Origin: CAYLKS01 sp964384205 [NCBI: uncultured bacterium]
Lineage (GTDB): Bacteria; JAGOEH01
Length of the DNA: 64,000 nucleotides
Assembly: GCA_964384205.1 (NCBI GenBank)
Contig: CAYLKS010000005.1
Location: 18,573-82,572 of the forward strand
Direction of reading: 5' to 3'
Made by a program: the position numbers and the translations under genes
Shown here: in pieces, positions 19,581 through 28,801 of the stretch
Numbering within the stretch: position 1 is the stretch's first letter
Layout: the number at the start of each line of letters is the position of its first letter
The notes under the pieces: generated by a model
What the model was told of the DNA's origin: nothing
Databases searched by the model: none
What the model saw: the letters and a program-made list of their open reading frames with translations, nothing else

Positions 19581-19842
19581 ATTTATCTAACAAATCTTTC
19601 ATGCGTTTTTCAATTTTATCTAATTTTTCATCCTGTTCTTTTTTATAGGTGAAAAATTCATCCGCAATAAAAAAAACTGCAAGCAATGCTATTTTCTCTG
19701 TTGATTGAAACGGTGCCTTACTCTCTATCTCTTTTATCTTTGTATTAACAAAATCCTCTAAATTTCTCACATATTCATCACTTGCATCTGTTTTTAAATT
19801 AAATTTATTTCCATGTATAGTAATATTTACTACTCTCTTCAT
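19579..19842 (-). CDS. zapA: Cell division protein ZapA
   Basis: An 87-residue ZapA, which bundles FtsZ filaments. VVNITIHGNKFNLKTDASDEYV is the N-terminal strand pair (about residues 4-25), followed by VNTKIKEIE and an alpha-helical coiled-coil tail. ALLAVFFIADEF in the middle helix is typical. The stop codon coincides with the start of the 6S RNA closing stem, so the RNA may be processed from the zapA transcript or use a promoter inside zapA. Confidence 0.9.
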   Translation of the reverse strand: MKRVVNITIHGNKFNLKTDASDEYVRNLEDFVNTKIKEIESKAPFQSTEKIALLAVFFIADEFFTYKKEQDEKLDKIEKRMKDLLDK

Positions 19843-19862
19843 TTCGTGATAGCCGTTTTTTT

Positions 19863-20129
19863 TTAATCTTCTAATAAATCTAACATTCTCTTAATACGAA
19901 CTGCAATCTCTTCTTCTTTATTCTTCAACTCACTAAAACTTTTTTCAATATCTTTCAACCTTTTATTTTCATCTTCCAAATCATTTAATTTATATTTTAA
20001 TTGCTTAATTTCATTCTCTAATTGCTCTTTAATTAATTCTAAATTCTTTTTATCTTCTTCTAATATCTTTACTCGCTGAGATAAAAAATTTATCTTACCT
20101 TCTAACTTATCTAAAATCTCAAGTTCCAC
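19863..20129 (-). CDS. Coiled-coil protein, ZapB-like
   Basis: An 88-residue protein that is almost wholly heptad coiled coil (Leu, Ile, Lys and Glu from residue 3 to 70), with no enzyme motif. Its place directly before zapA, and the small coiled-coil form, suggest a ZapB-like FtsZ-ring factor; sequence alone cannot prove it. It starts with GTG at 20129 behind AGAGG. pheT ends eleven bases upstream. Confidence 0.75.
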   Translation of the reverse strand: MELEILDKLEGKINFLSQRVKILEEDKKNLELIKEQLENEIKQLKYKLNDLEDENKRLKDIEKSFSELKNKEEEIAVRIKRMLDLLED

Positions 20130-20140
20130 ACCGAACCTCT

Positions 20141-22537
20141 TTATCTTAAAACCAAATCAAAAGTTTTACTCATCTGCATTCTAATCTTCTCGTTTACCCT
20201 ATTAACACTTTCATCTGTCAATGTCTTCTTCTTATCTCGATAAATAATTTTTATAGTTATTGCAACCTCATCTGAAGCCATATTCTTACCTTTATACAAA
20301 TCTTTTAAATAAACATTCTGAATAAGATTCTTGCCTATGCCCTTAATCAAATTATAACATTTTCTAAAACTAAAATCTGACCTTGCAATAAAAGAAATAT
20401 CTCTATCAATGAAAGGAAATGGGACTATCTCTTTCAAAATAAATTGTCTTTCTTTATAAAATTCTAAAAGAAAATCAAAATCTAATTCAGAAACTACAAA
20501 ATCTTTTTTTACTTCAAATTTTTCACTTAAATCTTTATTTAATAAACCAATAAAACCTATTATCCTGTCTCCATAAACAAGCTCTGCTTGAAAATCTTTA
20601 TCTAAAAAATCTAAATTAGATTTTCTAAATTCTAACAATTCTTCAGATAATCCAACCAGATATAAATAATTTTCAACAATACCTTTTAAATAATAAAAAT
20701 CAAGTTCCTGATCCGTTGTTCTCCAAAAATTCTGATTCTTCCAATTAGCAATACCAATTGATAACCTATATCTTTCATCAGGCAAAACAGAAAAACCATT
20801 AGAAATAAATATCTTCCCTACTTCAAATAACTTAACAATTTCATGATATCTATTTACATTTAATCTAAGAGTCTTAATAAGTCCAGGAATTAATGATTGT
20901 CTTAAGCCATCTAATTCCTTGCTCAATGGATTTAATATTTTCACAAATTTATCTTTAGAAGAAAAATACCCTGAAAATTCGGTATCGATTAGTGGATTTG
21001 TGAGAATCCTATTAAAACCATTTCCTAAAAAATAATTATCCACTAATTTATAAAGATTTTCTTCAAATAAATTATCTTTAACTTTAAAATTTAAAGTTAT
21101 CTGATTAGAAACTGGTATCTTATCATAACCATAAATACGTGCTATTTCTTCTATTAAATCAATTTCCCTCGATAAATCATGCCGATACAAAGGAACAATG
21201 CATTCCAGTTCAGAATTATTTCTACTTTTTATTTCAATGCCAATGCTTGTAAAAATAGAATCTACTACTGACTTCTCTATATCCAGATTAACTTTTTGCT
21301 TCAGACTATCGTAAGAAAAAATAATTTGTTTCTTCTCAAGTTTATTCGGATAAACATCTACTGTTCTATAAATATATTTTGCATTGGCCAAATTCTTAAA
21401 AAGATACGCTGCATAGTCCGCAGCATAAGCTGTTATCTCAGGATTTGCTCCTCTTGAAAACCTATTAGATGCTTCTGTATGCAATCCTAATATCCTTCGA
21501 GCTCTAAAAATTGCCTTAGGATCAAAATAAGCACTTTCGAGAAAAATATCTTTCGTTGAGGAATCTATTTCTGTTTCAGCACCACCCATAACACCAGCAA
21601 TTGCAATTGGTTCACCATTATCAGTAATCATTAAAATATTTTCATCTAACTGCCTTTCAACATCATCTAATGTTGTAAATTTTTGACCTTTTTCAGCCTT
21701 TTTTATAATTACTTTTTTATTTGGCAGCTTTTGATAATCAAAAGCATGCAGAGGTTGTCCATATTCAATCATAACAAGATTTGTTATATCAACAACATTA
21801 TTAATAGATCTCATACCTGCTATTTCAATCTTATTTCTTAGCCAGTATGGAGATTCTGTTATCTGAACATCCTTAATAAGCTTCCCACAATATCTCGGAC
21901 ATCCCTGCAAATCTTCAATTTCAATATCAAACTCATCAGATATCTCTAATTCATTCTCCAAGTTAAATTCACGTTTTTTCAACGGAGTATTAAACAATGC
22001 AGAAATTTCTCGGGCTATTCCAATTATCGATAAAGCATCAGGTCTATTAGCAGTAATTTCAAGCTCATAGACATAATCATCAAAATATTCTACTTCATTT
22101 AAAGGCTTTCCAACTTCTAAATCATCTGGCAATACAAGGATACCTTGGTGCTCTTCAGATAATTCTAATTCCTTAGCAGAACATATCATACCATATGATT
22201 CTATACCTCGAAGCTTTGCTTTTTTTATCTTAAAATTTCCCGGTAATTCTGCTCCAATTAAAGCAACCGGTACTGTTTGCCCTGCCTTAACATTAGGCGC
22301 TCCACATACTATTTGCAATAATTCTGTTCCAACATCAACTTTACATACAGATAATTTATCAGCCTCTGGATGTTTATTAGATTCTATAACTTTACCAACC
22401 ACTAAATTTGATAAATCCTGTAATCTTTTTTCAAATGCTACTACTTCAAGCCCTGCATTGGTCAATTTATCAACCAATTCTTCTGGGGAAAAATTGATTT
22501 CAACAAATTCCGATAACCATTTATAACTAAATCTCAT
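20141..22537 (-). CDS. pheT: Phenylalanyl-tRNA synthetase beta subunit
   Basis: At 798 residues this is a full-length PheT. It has the tRNA-binding OB domain (about 40-150, with NKHPEADKLSVCKVDVG), the B3/B4 editing domain (SIIGIAREISALFN, MRSINNVVDITNLV), B5 (YGYDKIPVS) and a C-terminal ferredoxin-like anticodon-binding domain starting near residue 705. KFNRLSRGANPE-like NRFSRGANPE is present. It lies six bases after pheS. Heterotetramer with PheS charges tRNA-Phe. Confidence 0.97.
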   Translation of the reverse strand: MRFSYKWLSEFVEINFSPEELVDKLTNAGLEVVAFEKRLQDLSNLVVGKVIESNKHPEADKLSVCKVDVGTELLQIVCGAPNVKAGQTVPVALIGAELPGNFKIKKAKLRGIESYGMICSAKELELSEEHQGILVLPDDLEVGKPLNEVEYFDDYVYELEITANRPDALSIIGIAREISALFNTPLKKREFNLENELEISDEFDIEIEDLQGCPRYCGKLIKDVQITESPYWLRNKIEIAGMRSINNVVDITNLVMIEYGQPLHAFDYQKLPNKKVIIKKAEKGQKFTTLDDVERQLDENILMITDNGEPIAIAGVMGGAETEIDSSTKDIFLESAYFDPKAIFRARRILGLHTEASNRFSRGANPEITAYAADYAAYLFKNLANAKYIYRTVDVYPNKLEKKQIIFSYDSLKQKVNLDIEKSVVDSIFTSIGIEIKSRNNSELECIVPLYRHDLSREIDLIEEIARIYGYDKIPVSNQITLNFKVKDNLFEENLYKLVDNYFLGNGFNRILTNPLIDTEFSGYFSSKDKFVKILNPLSKELDGLRQSLIPGLIKTLRLNVNRYHEIVKLFEVGKIFISNGFSVLPDERYRLSIGIANWKNQNFWRTTDQELDFYYLKGIVENYLYLVGLSEELLEFRKSNLDFLDKDFQAELVYGDRIIGFIGLLNKDLSEKFEVKKDFVVSELDFDFLLEFYKERQFILKEIVPFPFIDRDISFIARSDFSFRKCYNLIKGIGKNLIQNVYLKDLYKGKNMASDEVAITIKIIYRDKKKTLTDESVNRVNEKIRMQMSKTFDLVLR

Positions 22538-22543
22538 ATCTTT

Positions 22544-23557
22544 TTAAAATTGGTTTAAAAAATTCAAATTATTTTCAAAAAATAATCTTATATCATTAAT
22601 CTGATATTTTAACATTGTAATCCTTTCAACACCCATACCAAAAGCATAACCACTATAAATTTCAGTATCATAATCAACATATTTAAAAACTTCAGGATCA
22701 ACCATACCAGCTCCAGCTACCTCTATCCAACCAGTATGTTTACAAACATTACAACCTTTACCACCGCAAAAAATGCAACTTATATCTACCTCTGTACTTG
22801 GCTCTGTAAATGGGAAAAATGAAGGCCTAAAACGCAACTTTACATCTTTTGAAAAAAATGATTGAAAAAAATATGTCAAAATTCCTTTTAAATCTGCAAA
22901 ACTTACATTTTTATCAACATACAACCCCTCTATCTGATGAAAAACCGGAGAATGTGTAGCATCAGGAGTATCACTTCTATAACAGGGACCTGGCGAAATC
23001 ATTGCAATAGGAGGCTTTTGTTTTTCCATAACTCTAATTTGAACAGGAGATGTATGTGTCCTCAATAAAATATGCTCTGATACATAAAAAGTATCATGCA
23101 TATCTCTTGCAGGATGATCTTCAGGTATATTAAGTGCTTCAAAATTATAATAATCTGTCTCTACCTGGGGACCTTCAACTATATCAAACCCTACATTAGA
23201 AAAAATACTCTTACAATCTTCTAACACCTTTAATATAATATTTTTATATCCTTTAGAAACATAAGTCCCCGGCAAAGTAATATCATAAAAAACTAAATCT
23301 TTTTTAGAGCTTAAAGCTTTTTCTATTTTTTTAACTTCTGCTTCAATATCCTTTTTCAACATATTAGCTTCTTTACCAACAATTCGTTTCATATCAACAG
23401 CAAGTTCTGGCAATAATTTCAAAATCTCAGTTATTTTACCTGTTTTTTTATTCAAATATTTACTTTTAAACTCTAATAAATCAGAGATTTTTGAAATTTC
23501 TTTAAGCTCTTTTTCGGCTTCTTTTCTAATATTTTTTAACTTTTCAATAATATCCAT
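22544..23557 (-). CDS. pheS: Phenylalanyl-tRNA synthetase alpha subunit
   Basis: A 337-residue catalytic subunit with an N-terminal coiled coil (about 1-90) that contacts tRNA. Class II motif 2 is in GPCYRSDTPDATHSPVFHQ, and motif 3 is in GYAFGMGVERITMLKY. A four-cysteine knuckle (CIFCGGKGCNVCKHTGW, about residues 260-276) is found in many PheS proteins and probably binds zinc. The gene is three bases from rplT and six from pheT. Confidence 0.97.
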   Translation of the reverse strand: MDIIEKLKNIRKEAEKELKEISKISDLLEFKSKYLNKKTGKITEILKLLPELAVDMKRIVGKEANMLKKDIEAEVKKIEKALSSKKDLVFYDITLPGTYVSKGYKNIILKVLEDCKSIFSNVGFDIVEGPQVETDYYNFEALNIPEDHPARDMHDTFYVSEHILLRTHTSPVQIRVMEKQKPPIAMISPGPCYRSDTPDATHSPVFHQIEGLYVDKNVSFADLKGILTYFFQSFFSKDVKLRFRPSFFPFTEPSTEVDISCIFCGGKGCNVCKHTGWIEVAGAGMVDPEVFKYVDYDTEIYSGYAFGMGVERITMLKYQINDIRLFFENNLNFLNQF

Positions 23558-23560
23558 TTC

Positions 23561-23917
23561 TTAAGCCAAAGCCTGTTTAACCTGTTCAACAACACTTTTA
23601 AAAGCAACAGGATCATTAACAGCAAGATCTGCCAAATATTTTCTATTTAAATTAATTTCAGCTTTTTTCAAACCATTAATAAATTTACTATAAGAAATTC
23701 CATTTTCTCTACATGCAGCGTTAATCCTAACAATCCACAATTTTCTAAAATCTCTTTTTCTTAATTTTCTACCAACATAAGAAAATTGCAACGCTCTTTC
23801 TACTGCTTCTGTAGCAGTTCTAATTAAATTCTTTCTTCTTCCCCAATACCCTTTTGCTTGCTTTAATATTTTTTTCTTTCTTCTATGAGAAGCAACAGTT
23901 GATTTAACTCTTGTCAT
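23561..23917 (-). CDS. rplT: 50S ribosomal protein L20
   Basis: The 118-residue L20 opens with [20 protein letters not shown], a long basic extension into 23S r[23 protein letters not shown] and [16 protein letters not shown] are the conserved core. It follows rpmI by 13 bases in the standard infC-rpmI-rplT order. In other bacteria L20 represses this operon by binding its mRNA, but I see no clear leader pseudoknot here. Confidence 0.98.
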   Translation of the reverse strand: MTRVKSTVASHRRKKKILKQAKGYWGRRKNLIRTATEAVERALQFSYVGRKLRKRDFRKLWIVRINAACRENGISYSKFINGLKKAEINLNRKYLADLAVNDPVAFKSVVEQVKQALA

Positions 23918-23930
23918 TATTCCACTCCTT

Positions 23931-24128
23931 CTATAGATATGGTATCAATTGTTTAACTCTTTTTTCATCTGCTTTTGCAACAATAACATTTTTCCTTAAA
24001 TTTCTTTTTCTTTTAGAAGATTTATTAAGCATCAAATGGCTTGCAAAAGATCTATCTCTTTTAATTTTTCCTTTGCCTGTTTTTTTAAACCTCTTTGCAG
24101 CTCCTCTATGAGTTTTTATCTTCGGCAT
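23931..24128 (-). CDS. rpmI: 50S ribosomal protein L35
   Basis: The 65-residue L35 begins [18 protein letters not shown], the family's invariant start. ATG 24128 is chosen because AAGGAG lies six bases before it. An earlier in-frame ATG at 24134 abuts the ribosome site and is not the usual start. The ribosome site and start lie inside the last 23 bases of infC, so translation is probably coupled. Confidence 0.97.
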   Translation of the reverse strand: MPKIKTHRGAAKRFKKTGKGKIKRDRSFASHLMLNKSSKRKRNLRKNVIVAKADEKRVKQLIPYL

Positions 24129-24684
24129 TTTCATCTCCTTTTTGTTTTTTTTGTAATTCTTTTAATTGTTTCTGGCTCTTTGGAGCAAGAACCATCTGCA
24201 TCAACCTATTTTCCAATTTAGGCTCCACTTCCACATTAGAAATATCTTTTAAAGTTTCTATCAAATTATTTAATACCTCATAACCATACTCTGGATGCGA
24301 TAATTCCCTACCTCTAAACCGAACTGTCAACTTAACCTTATCGCCATTTTCAAGAAAAGATCTAATATGCTTTATTTTAACATCTAAATCATGTTTATCA
24401 ATCTTAGGACGCATTTTTATTTCTTTTACTTGAATCTTATGTTGTTTTTTCTTTGCCAATTTTTGTTTTTTATTAATCTTATACTTATACTTTCCATAAT
24501 CCAATATTCTACATACGGGCGGTTTTGCATCTGGTGCCACTTCCACTAAATCAAGATTTCGTTCTTCTGCTAATTTTATTGCATCATTTACAGATACAAT
24601 CCCCACTTGTTTTCCTTTATCGTCTATCAATCTCACTTTAGGTGCGCGAATCTCATAGTTAATACGTAAATTCTCAGCCTTAAT
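24106..24684 (-). CDS. infC: Translation initiation factor IF-3 (AUU start)
   Basis: IF-3 blocks subunit joining and checks the start codon. The 192-residue protein has an N-domain ([20 protein letters not shown]), a lysine-rich linker and a C-domain ([20 protein letters not shown] and [12 protein letters not shown]). Homology requires the frame to begin upstream of the GTG at 24636, and no ATG, GTG or TTG is available there. The only plausible start is ATT at 24684, six bases after a strong AGGAGG. AUU starts in infC are the classic device by which IF-3 represses its own translation. It lies 14 bases after thrS. Confidence 0.93.
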   Translation of the reverse strand: MKAENLRINYEIRAPKVRLIDDKGKQVGIVSVNDAIKLAEERNLDLVEVAPDAKPPVCRILDYGKYKYKINKKQKLAKKKQHKIQVKEIKMRPKIDKHDLDVKIKHIRSFLENGDKVKLTVRFRGRELSHPEYGYEVLNNLIETLKDISNVEVEPKLENRLMQMVLAPKSQKQLKELQKKQKGDENAEDKNS

Positions 24685-24697
24685 AGTCTTTCCTCCT
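24685..24697 (-). promoter_or_regulatory. Strong ribosome site that fixes the infC AUU start
   Basis: AGGAGGA (24697-24691, minus strand) followed by six bases places the ATT codon 24684-24682 at a standard distance. This site decides the infC start against the internal GTG at 24636. It sits just before the thrS stop, linking the two genes. Confidence 0.85.
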
Positions 24698-24698
24698 G

Positions 24699-26618
24699 CT
24701 AAATTGTTTTATTATTTATTTTTTCTTTCATTTCTTTAATTAAATCATCAATAGAAATAGAACCTCTATCTCCTATTTTTCTCTGCCTAAGAGATAAATT
24801 CCCGGATTCTTTTTCCTTTTCTCCAACAATAGCCATATATGGCACTTTATGCATCTCTGATTCTCTAATTTTATACTTAAGGTTCTCATTTCTGGTATCT
24901 ACAAAAACCCTTATACCTTCTTTTAAAAATATATCAGAGATTTCTTTTGCAAAATCTAAATATTTTTCAGAAACGGGGATAATAGCCAGCTGAACTGGTG
25001 CCAGCCAGAGAGGGAAATCACCCGCATAATGCTCAATCAATATGCCAAAAAATCTTTCTAAAGAACCCATCAATGCTCTATGTATCATTATAGGCTGATG
25101 CTCTTTTCCATCTTCTCCAATATAAGATATGCCAAACCTCTCAGGCAAATTAAAATCTACCTGAATAGTAGAACATTGCCATGATCTATTTAATACATCT
25201 TTAATTTTTATATCTATTTTAGGACCATAAAAAACGCCTTCCCCCGGATCTATTTCATATTCCAATCCTATTGATTCTAAAGCATCTTTTAAAGATTCTG
25301 TAGCTATATCCCAATTCTCCTGAGAACCTACAAATTTTTCAGGCTGAGTTGATAAATAAACCTCATACCTTTCAAAACCAAAGGTTTTCAATATAAATAA
25401 AGTAAAATTTAATACTTTTGATATTTCATCTTTCAACTGCTCTGGAGTACAATAAACATGTGCATCATCCTGAGTAAAACCTCGCACTCTCATCAAACCA
25501 TGCAAAACACCACTTCTTTCATAACGATATACTGTCCCAAGTTCAGCATATCTGATAGGCAACTCACGATAACTTCTTAATTTACTTTTATATATGTTAA
25601 TATGAAAAGGACAATTCATAGGCTTTAGCTGATAAAAAGAATTTTCTACCTTCATCGGCGAAAACATATTCTCATTATAAAAACCTAAATGCCCACTCGT
25701 TTCCCATAAATCAATCCTTGCAATATGAGGCGTATATAACAAATGATAACCTGCCTTAAAATGCTCATTTTTCCAGAAATTTTCAATCTCATTCCTTATA
25801 ATACTTCCTTTAGGATGCCAGAGTACAAGCCCAGGACCTATTTCATTATTTATATCAAACAATTCTAATTCTTTACCTAATTTTCTATGGTCTCTCTTCT
25901 TCGCTTCCTCTAATCTATTCAAATATTCTTTTAATAATTTTTTATCAGGAAAGGAAATTCCATAAATTCTTTGCAACATCTTATTATTTTCATCGCCTCT
26001 CCAATAAGCACCAGCAATACTCAATAATTTCACAGCTTTTATCATTCCCGTAGAAGGTAAATGCGGCCCTCTACAAAGATCAATAAATGAAGAATGTTTG
26101 TAAATTGATATCACCTCTCCCTCTGGAAGCTCATTTATCAACTCTACTTTATACTTCTCCCCCATTTCTTCAAATAATTTTAACGCTTCTTCTCTTGATA
26201 TTTCCTCTCTAACAAAAGGTGCATTCTCTTTAGTAATTTCTTTCATTCTATTTTCAATCTTCTCAAGATCCTCTGGTGTAAATGGCTCATCTCTATCAAA
26301 ATCATAATAAAATCCTTCCTCAATCGCAGGCCCTATAGTAACCAATGTCTCCGGGAATAAATCTTTCACAGCCTGCGCCATTACATGAGCACTACTATGC
26401 CAATAAACCATCTTCCCTTGAGGATCATCAAAAGTCAAAATTTTAATAGAACAATCTTTTTCAATAGGTCTTGTCAAATCTATCACATCTCTATCATCTA
26501 TTAAAATAGCAACTGCCTTTCTCGCAAGGCTATTTGATATCTCTTTGGCAATCTCAAGGCCTGTTACACGATTATTATACTCTTTTATATTTCCATCAGG
26601 AAATTTAATTCTAACCAT
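24699..26618 (-). CDS. thrS: Threonyl-tRNA synthetase
   Basis: A full-length enzyme of 639 residues. It has an N-terminal TGS domain (MVRIKFPDGNIKEY), the editing domain with the HSSAHVMAQAV metal site and its later HVYC-type element, the class II catalytic core (motif 2 in RYERSGVLHGLMRVRGFTQD) and an anticodon domain (QLAIIPVSEKY to the end). A good promoter and AAAGGAAG precede it. There is no room for a T-box leader. It heads the thrS-infC-rpmI-rplT-pheST unit. Confidence 0.98.
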   Translation of the reverse strand: MVRIKFPDGNIKEYNNRVTGLEIAKEISNSLARKAVAILIDDRDVIDLTRPIEKDCSIKILTFDDPQGKMVYWHSSAHVMAQAVKDLFPETLVTIGPAIEEGFYYDFDRDEPFTPEDLEKIENRMKEITKENAPFVREEISREEALKLFEEMGEKYKVELINELPEGEVISIYKHSSFIDLCRGPHLPSTGMIKAVKLLSIAGAYWRGDENNKMLQRIYGISFPDKKLLKEYLNRLEEAKKRDHRKLGKELELFDINNEIGPGLVLWHPKGSIIRNEIENFWKNEHFKAGYHLLYTPHIARIDLWETSGHLGFYNENMFSPMKVENSFYQLKPMNCPFHINIYKSKLRSYRELPIRYAELGTVYRYERSGVLHGLMRVRGFTQDDAHVYCTPEQLKDEISKVLNFTLFILKTFGFERYEVYLSTQPEKFVGSQENWDIATESLKDALESIGLEYEIDPGEGVFYGPKIDIKIKDVLNRSWQCSTIQVDFNLPERFGISYIGEDGKEHQPIMIHRALMGSLERFFGILIEHYAGDFPLWLAPVQLAIIPVSEKYLDFAKEISDIFLKEGIRVFVDTRNENLKYKIRESEMHKVPYMAIVGEKEKESGNLSLRQRKIGDRGSISIDDLIKEMKEKINNKTI

Positions 26619-26653
26619 TTAATCTTCCTTTGTTTCTTTTTTTGATTTAAACT

Positions 26654-26682
26654 ATATTAAAATAATTTTAAGCAATTGTCAA
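26654..26682 (-). promoter_or_regulatory. Sigma-70-type promoter of the thrS-infC unit
   Basis: Minus strand: TTGACA (26682-26677), 17 bases, TAATAT (26659-26654). The leader before ATG 26618 is only about 30 bases, too short for an RNA switch. Confidence 0.72.
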
Positions 26683-26710
26683 TAAAAAAATTATTATAGA
26701 CAAGATAAAA

Positions 26711-28660
26711 TCATTTTATTACAATCTCATCACAAAATATCCAGGCTTTACCACCATATCCAATATGCCATTTTGGGCATGTTCTTATATTCTTTGCAAC
26801 TACTTTTATATATCTAAGTTTTTTCGATATTTTAAAACTAAAATTTTTTACTCCCATTTTACCTTCTGGTTTAATAAATTCTGAATATTCACCTAATTTA
26901 ATATAATTTCTCCCATCTATAGAATAATACGCTATAACCTCTTTGGGATAAAAAATCCAGGATAATTGATTCTGCATAAAATAAGCATCAACTTCCTTAA
27001 TATAACGAACTCGTTTTAAATCTATTGTCGCTTCCAGATCACTTCCTTCAAATCCAAGCCATTGTAAATCATGAATATCCCTGCTACCGAATTTCCCATT
27101 AATCAAGGTTTGTGCGCCATTACCATAATACTTTACACTGGGAGGATTTTTTAAAGTAATCACAGCTCCCTTTGCCAGATTATCAACTTCAATAGTTCTA
27201 TCAAATCCTTTTCTTGCCGGTGGTCTAATACCTTTTCCCTTCCTATTGGTTAATCTATCCCCCAATTCTTCTCTTGCTATTTCAGCCAAAGAATCTAATC
27301 TTGCAACTATATCAGGATATTCAGCTGATAAATCTTTCGTTTCATACGGATCATCTTCAAGATTATACAATGCCGGTTCAACTTCTATAAAAGCATAAGG
27401 CCCAGGAAAACCATCCCTGCCCGGTTCAACCCCAACATAAGAGCGTGAACGATGTTTAAAAACTCGTTTCCACTTCCCTTCTCTTATTGCTCTTAATTCT
27501 CCCATATAATAAAAATAAAAAATATTACGCGGATTAGCGTTTTCATCACCCATCATCAATGGTAAAATACTAACTCCATCTATTGTTTTATTAGATAATT
27601 TATACCCAACAATTTCAGCTATAGTAGGTAAAATATCAATTGTTGAAGATAATTTATTACAAACAGAACCTGCTGGTATCTTACCAGGCCATCTCATAAT
27701 ACAAGGTACCCTCGGCCCACCTTCAAATGCAGTTCCTTTCCCTTCTCTAAGACCACCAGTAGAACCTGCATGATTACCAAAATTTAACCATGGTCCATTA
27801 TCACTTGCATATATAATTAATGTATTATCAGACAAATTATACTTATCTAAAATCTTCAAAATCTCACCAACTGACCAATCAATCTCTTCTATAACATCAC
27901 CATACATCCCCTGCTTACTTTTACCCCTAAATTTATCAGAAACTCCAAGAGGTACATGTGGCATAGAATGAGCGAAATATAAAAAAAATGGTTTATCCTT
28001 ATTCTGTTCTATAAATTTTAATGCTCTTTCTGTATATCTTGTAGTTAAAGTAGCCTGATCATCCAATGTTTTTATATAATTTACAACACTATCACCATCA
28101 ATCAAAGGCAGAGGAGGATACATTGATTTTATACCTTTTGTAGCAGGCTTTCCATCATAGTCAACAGGCCACATGTCATTAGAATAGGGCAATCCCAAAT
28201 ATTCATCAAAACCATGATGTATTGGCAAAAATTCTTTATAATGGCCTAAATGCCATTTACCAACCATACCGGTTGCATACCCTTTCCCCTTCAATAATTC
28301 AGCAATTGTAAGCTCATCATGATTCAAACCTGTTTGATCCCAAGGTGCCAATGCTCCAAAAATTGAAACTCTTTCAGCATAACATCCAGTAAGTAAAGAA
28401 GCCCTTGATGCAGAACATACTGCCTGACTTGCATAGAATTGAGTAAATTGCATTCCTTCTTTTGCTAATCTATCCAAATTTGGTGTCTGAAATCCTTTTG
28501 CGCCATAAACTCCCACATCTCCATACCCTTGATCATCTGTAAAAATAATAATTATATTGGGTAATTTTTGACTATTAAAAGAACATTTTAAAAAATTTAA
28601 AGCCACTAATGATAATGAAAACTTGGTAAATTTTTTTAAAAATTCTCTTCTTGTAGCCAT
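26711..28660 (-). CDS. Exported sulfatase with C-terminal F5/8-type carbohydrate-binding domain
   Basis: This is an arylsulfatase-family enzyme of 649 residues with a twin-arginine-type signal (RREFLKKF, residues 4-11). IIIIFTDDQGYGDVG supplies the calcium-binding Asp pair. The active-site motif is C82-S-A-S-R86, the cysteine type that a formylglycine-generating enzyme or anSME must convert. GKWHLGHYKEF and YASDNGPWLNFGNH follow. From about residue 515 a beta-sandwich resembling F5/8 type C modules ends the protein, suggesting binding to a sulfated glycan. The maturase is not in this window. The gene is monocistronic and divergent from an MFS gene; the exact substrate is unknown. Confidence 0.9.
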   Translation of the reverse strand: MATRREFLKKFTKFSLSLVALNFLKCSFNSQKLPNIIIIFTDDQGYGDVGVYGAKGFQTPNLDRLAKEGMQFTQFYASQAVCSASRASLLTGCYAERVSIFGALAPWDQTGLNHDELTIAELLKGKGYATGMVGKWHLGHYKEFLPIHHGFDEYLGLPYSNDMWPVDYDGKPATKGIKSMYPPLPLIDGDSVVNYIKTLDDQATLTTRYTERALKFIEQNKDKPFFLYFAHSMPHVPLGVSDKFRGKSKQGMYGDVIEEIDWSVGEILKILDKYNLSDNTLIIYASDNGPWLNFGNHAGSTGGLREGKGTAFEGGPRVPCIMRWPGKIPAGSVCNKLSSTIDILPTIAEIVGYKLSNKTIDGVSILPLMMGDENANPRNIFYFYYMGELRAIREGKWKRVFKHRSRSYVGVEPGRDGFPGPYAFIEVEPALYNLEDDPYETKDLSAEYPDIVARLDSLAEIAREELGDRLTNRKGKGIRPPARKGFDRTIEVDNLAKGAVITLKNPPSVKYYGNGAQTLINGKFGSRDIHDLQWLGFEGSDLEATIDLKRVRYIKEVDAYFMQNQLSWIFYPKEVIAYYSIDGRNYIKLGEYSEFIKPEGKMGVKNFSFKISKKLRYIKVVAKNIRTCPKWHIGYGGKAWIFCDEIVIK

Positions 28661-28764
28661 TTAATCCTCTCTCTTTTACTATTTTATCTTACTACTTTTA
28701 TAATTTATTAATTAACTTAATTAATTATAAATAAAAAAATAATATTTTTCAATAAATTTTTTTA

Positions 28765-28792
28765 TTGAAATGAAAAAAATTTAAAATATATT
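28765..28792 (+). promoter_or_regulatory. Probable promoter of the MFS gene (near-leaderless)
   Basis: TTGAAA (28765-28770), 16 bases, TATATT (28787-28792). The expected transcript start lies about three bases before ATG 28802, and no ribosome site precedes that codon. Confidence 0.45.
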
Positions 28793-28801
28793 TATATTAA
28801 G

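Noticed and set aside
26619-26653. Possible T-box leader before thrS
   Set aside because: The promoter lies only about 30 bases from the start, which leaves no space for a T-box.
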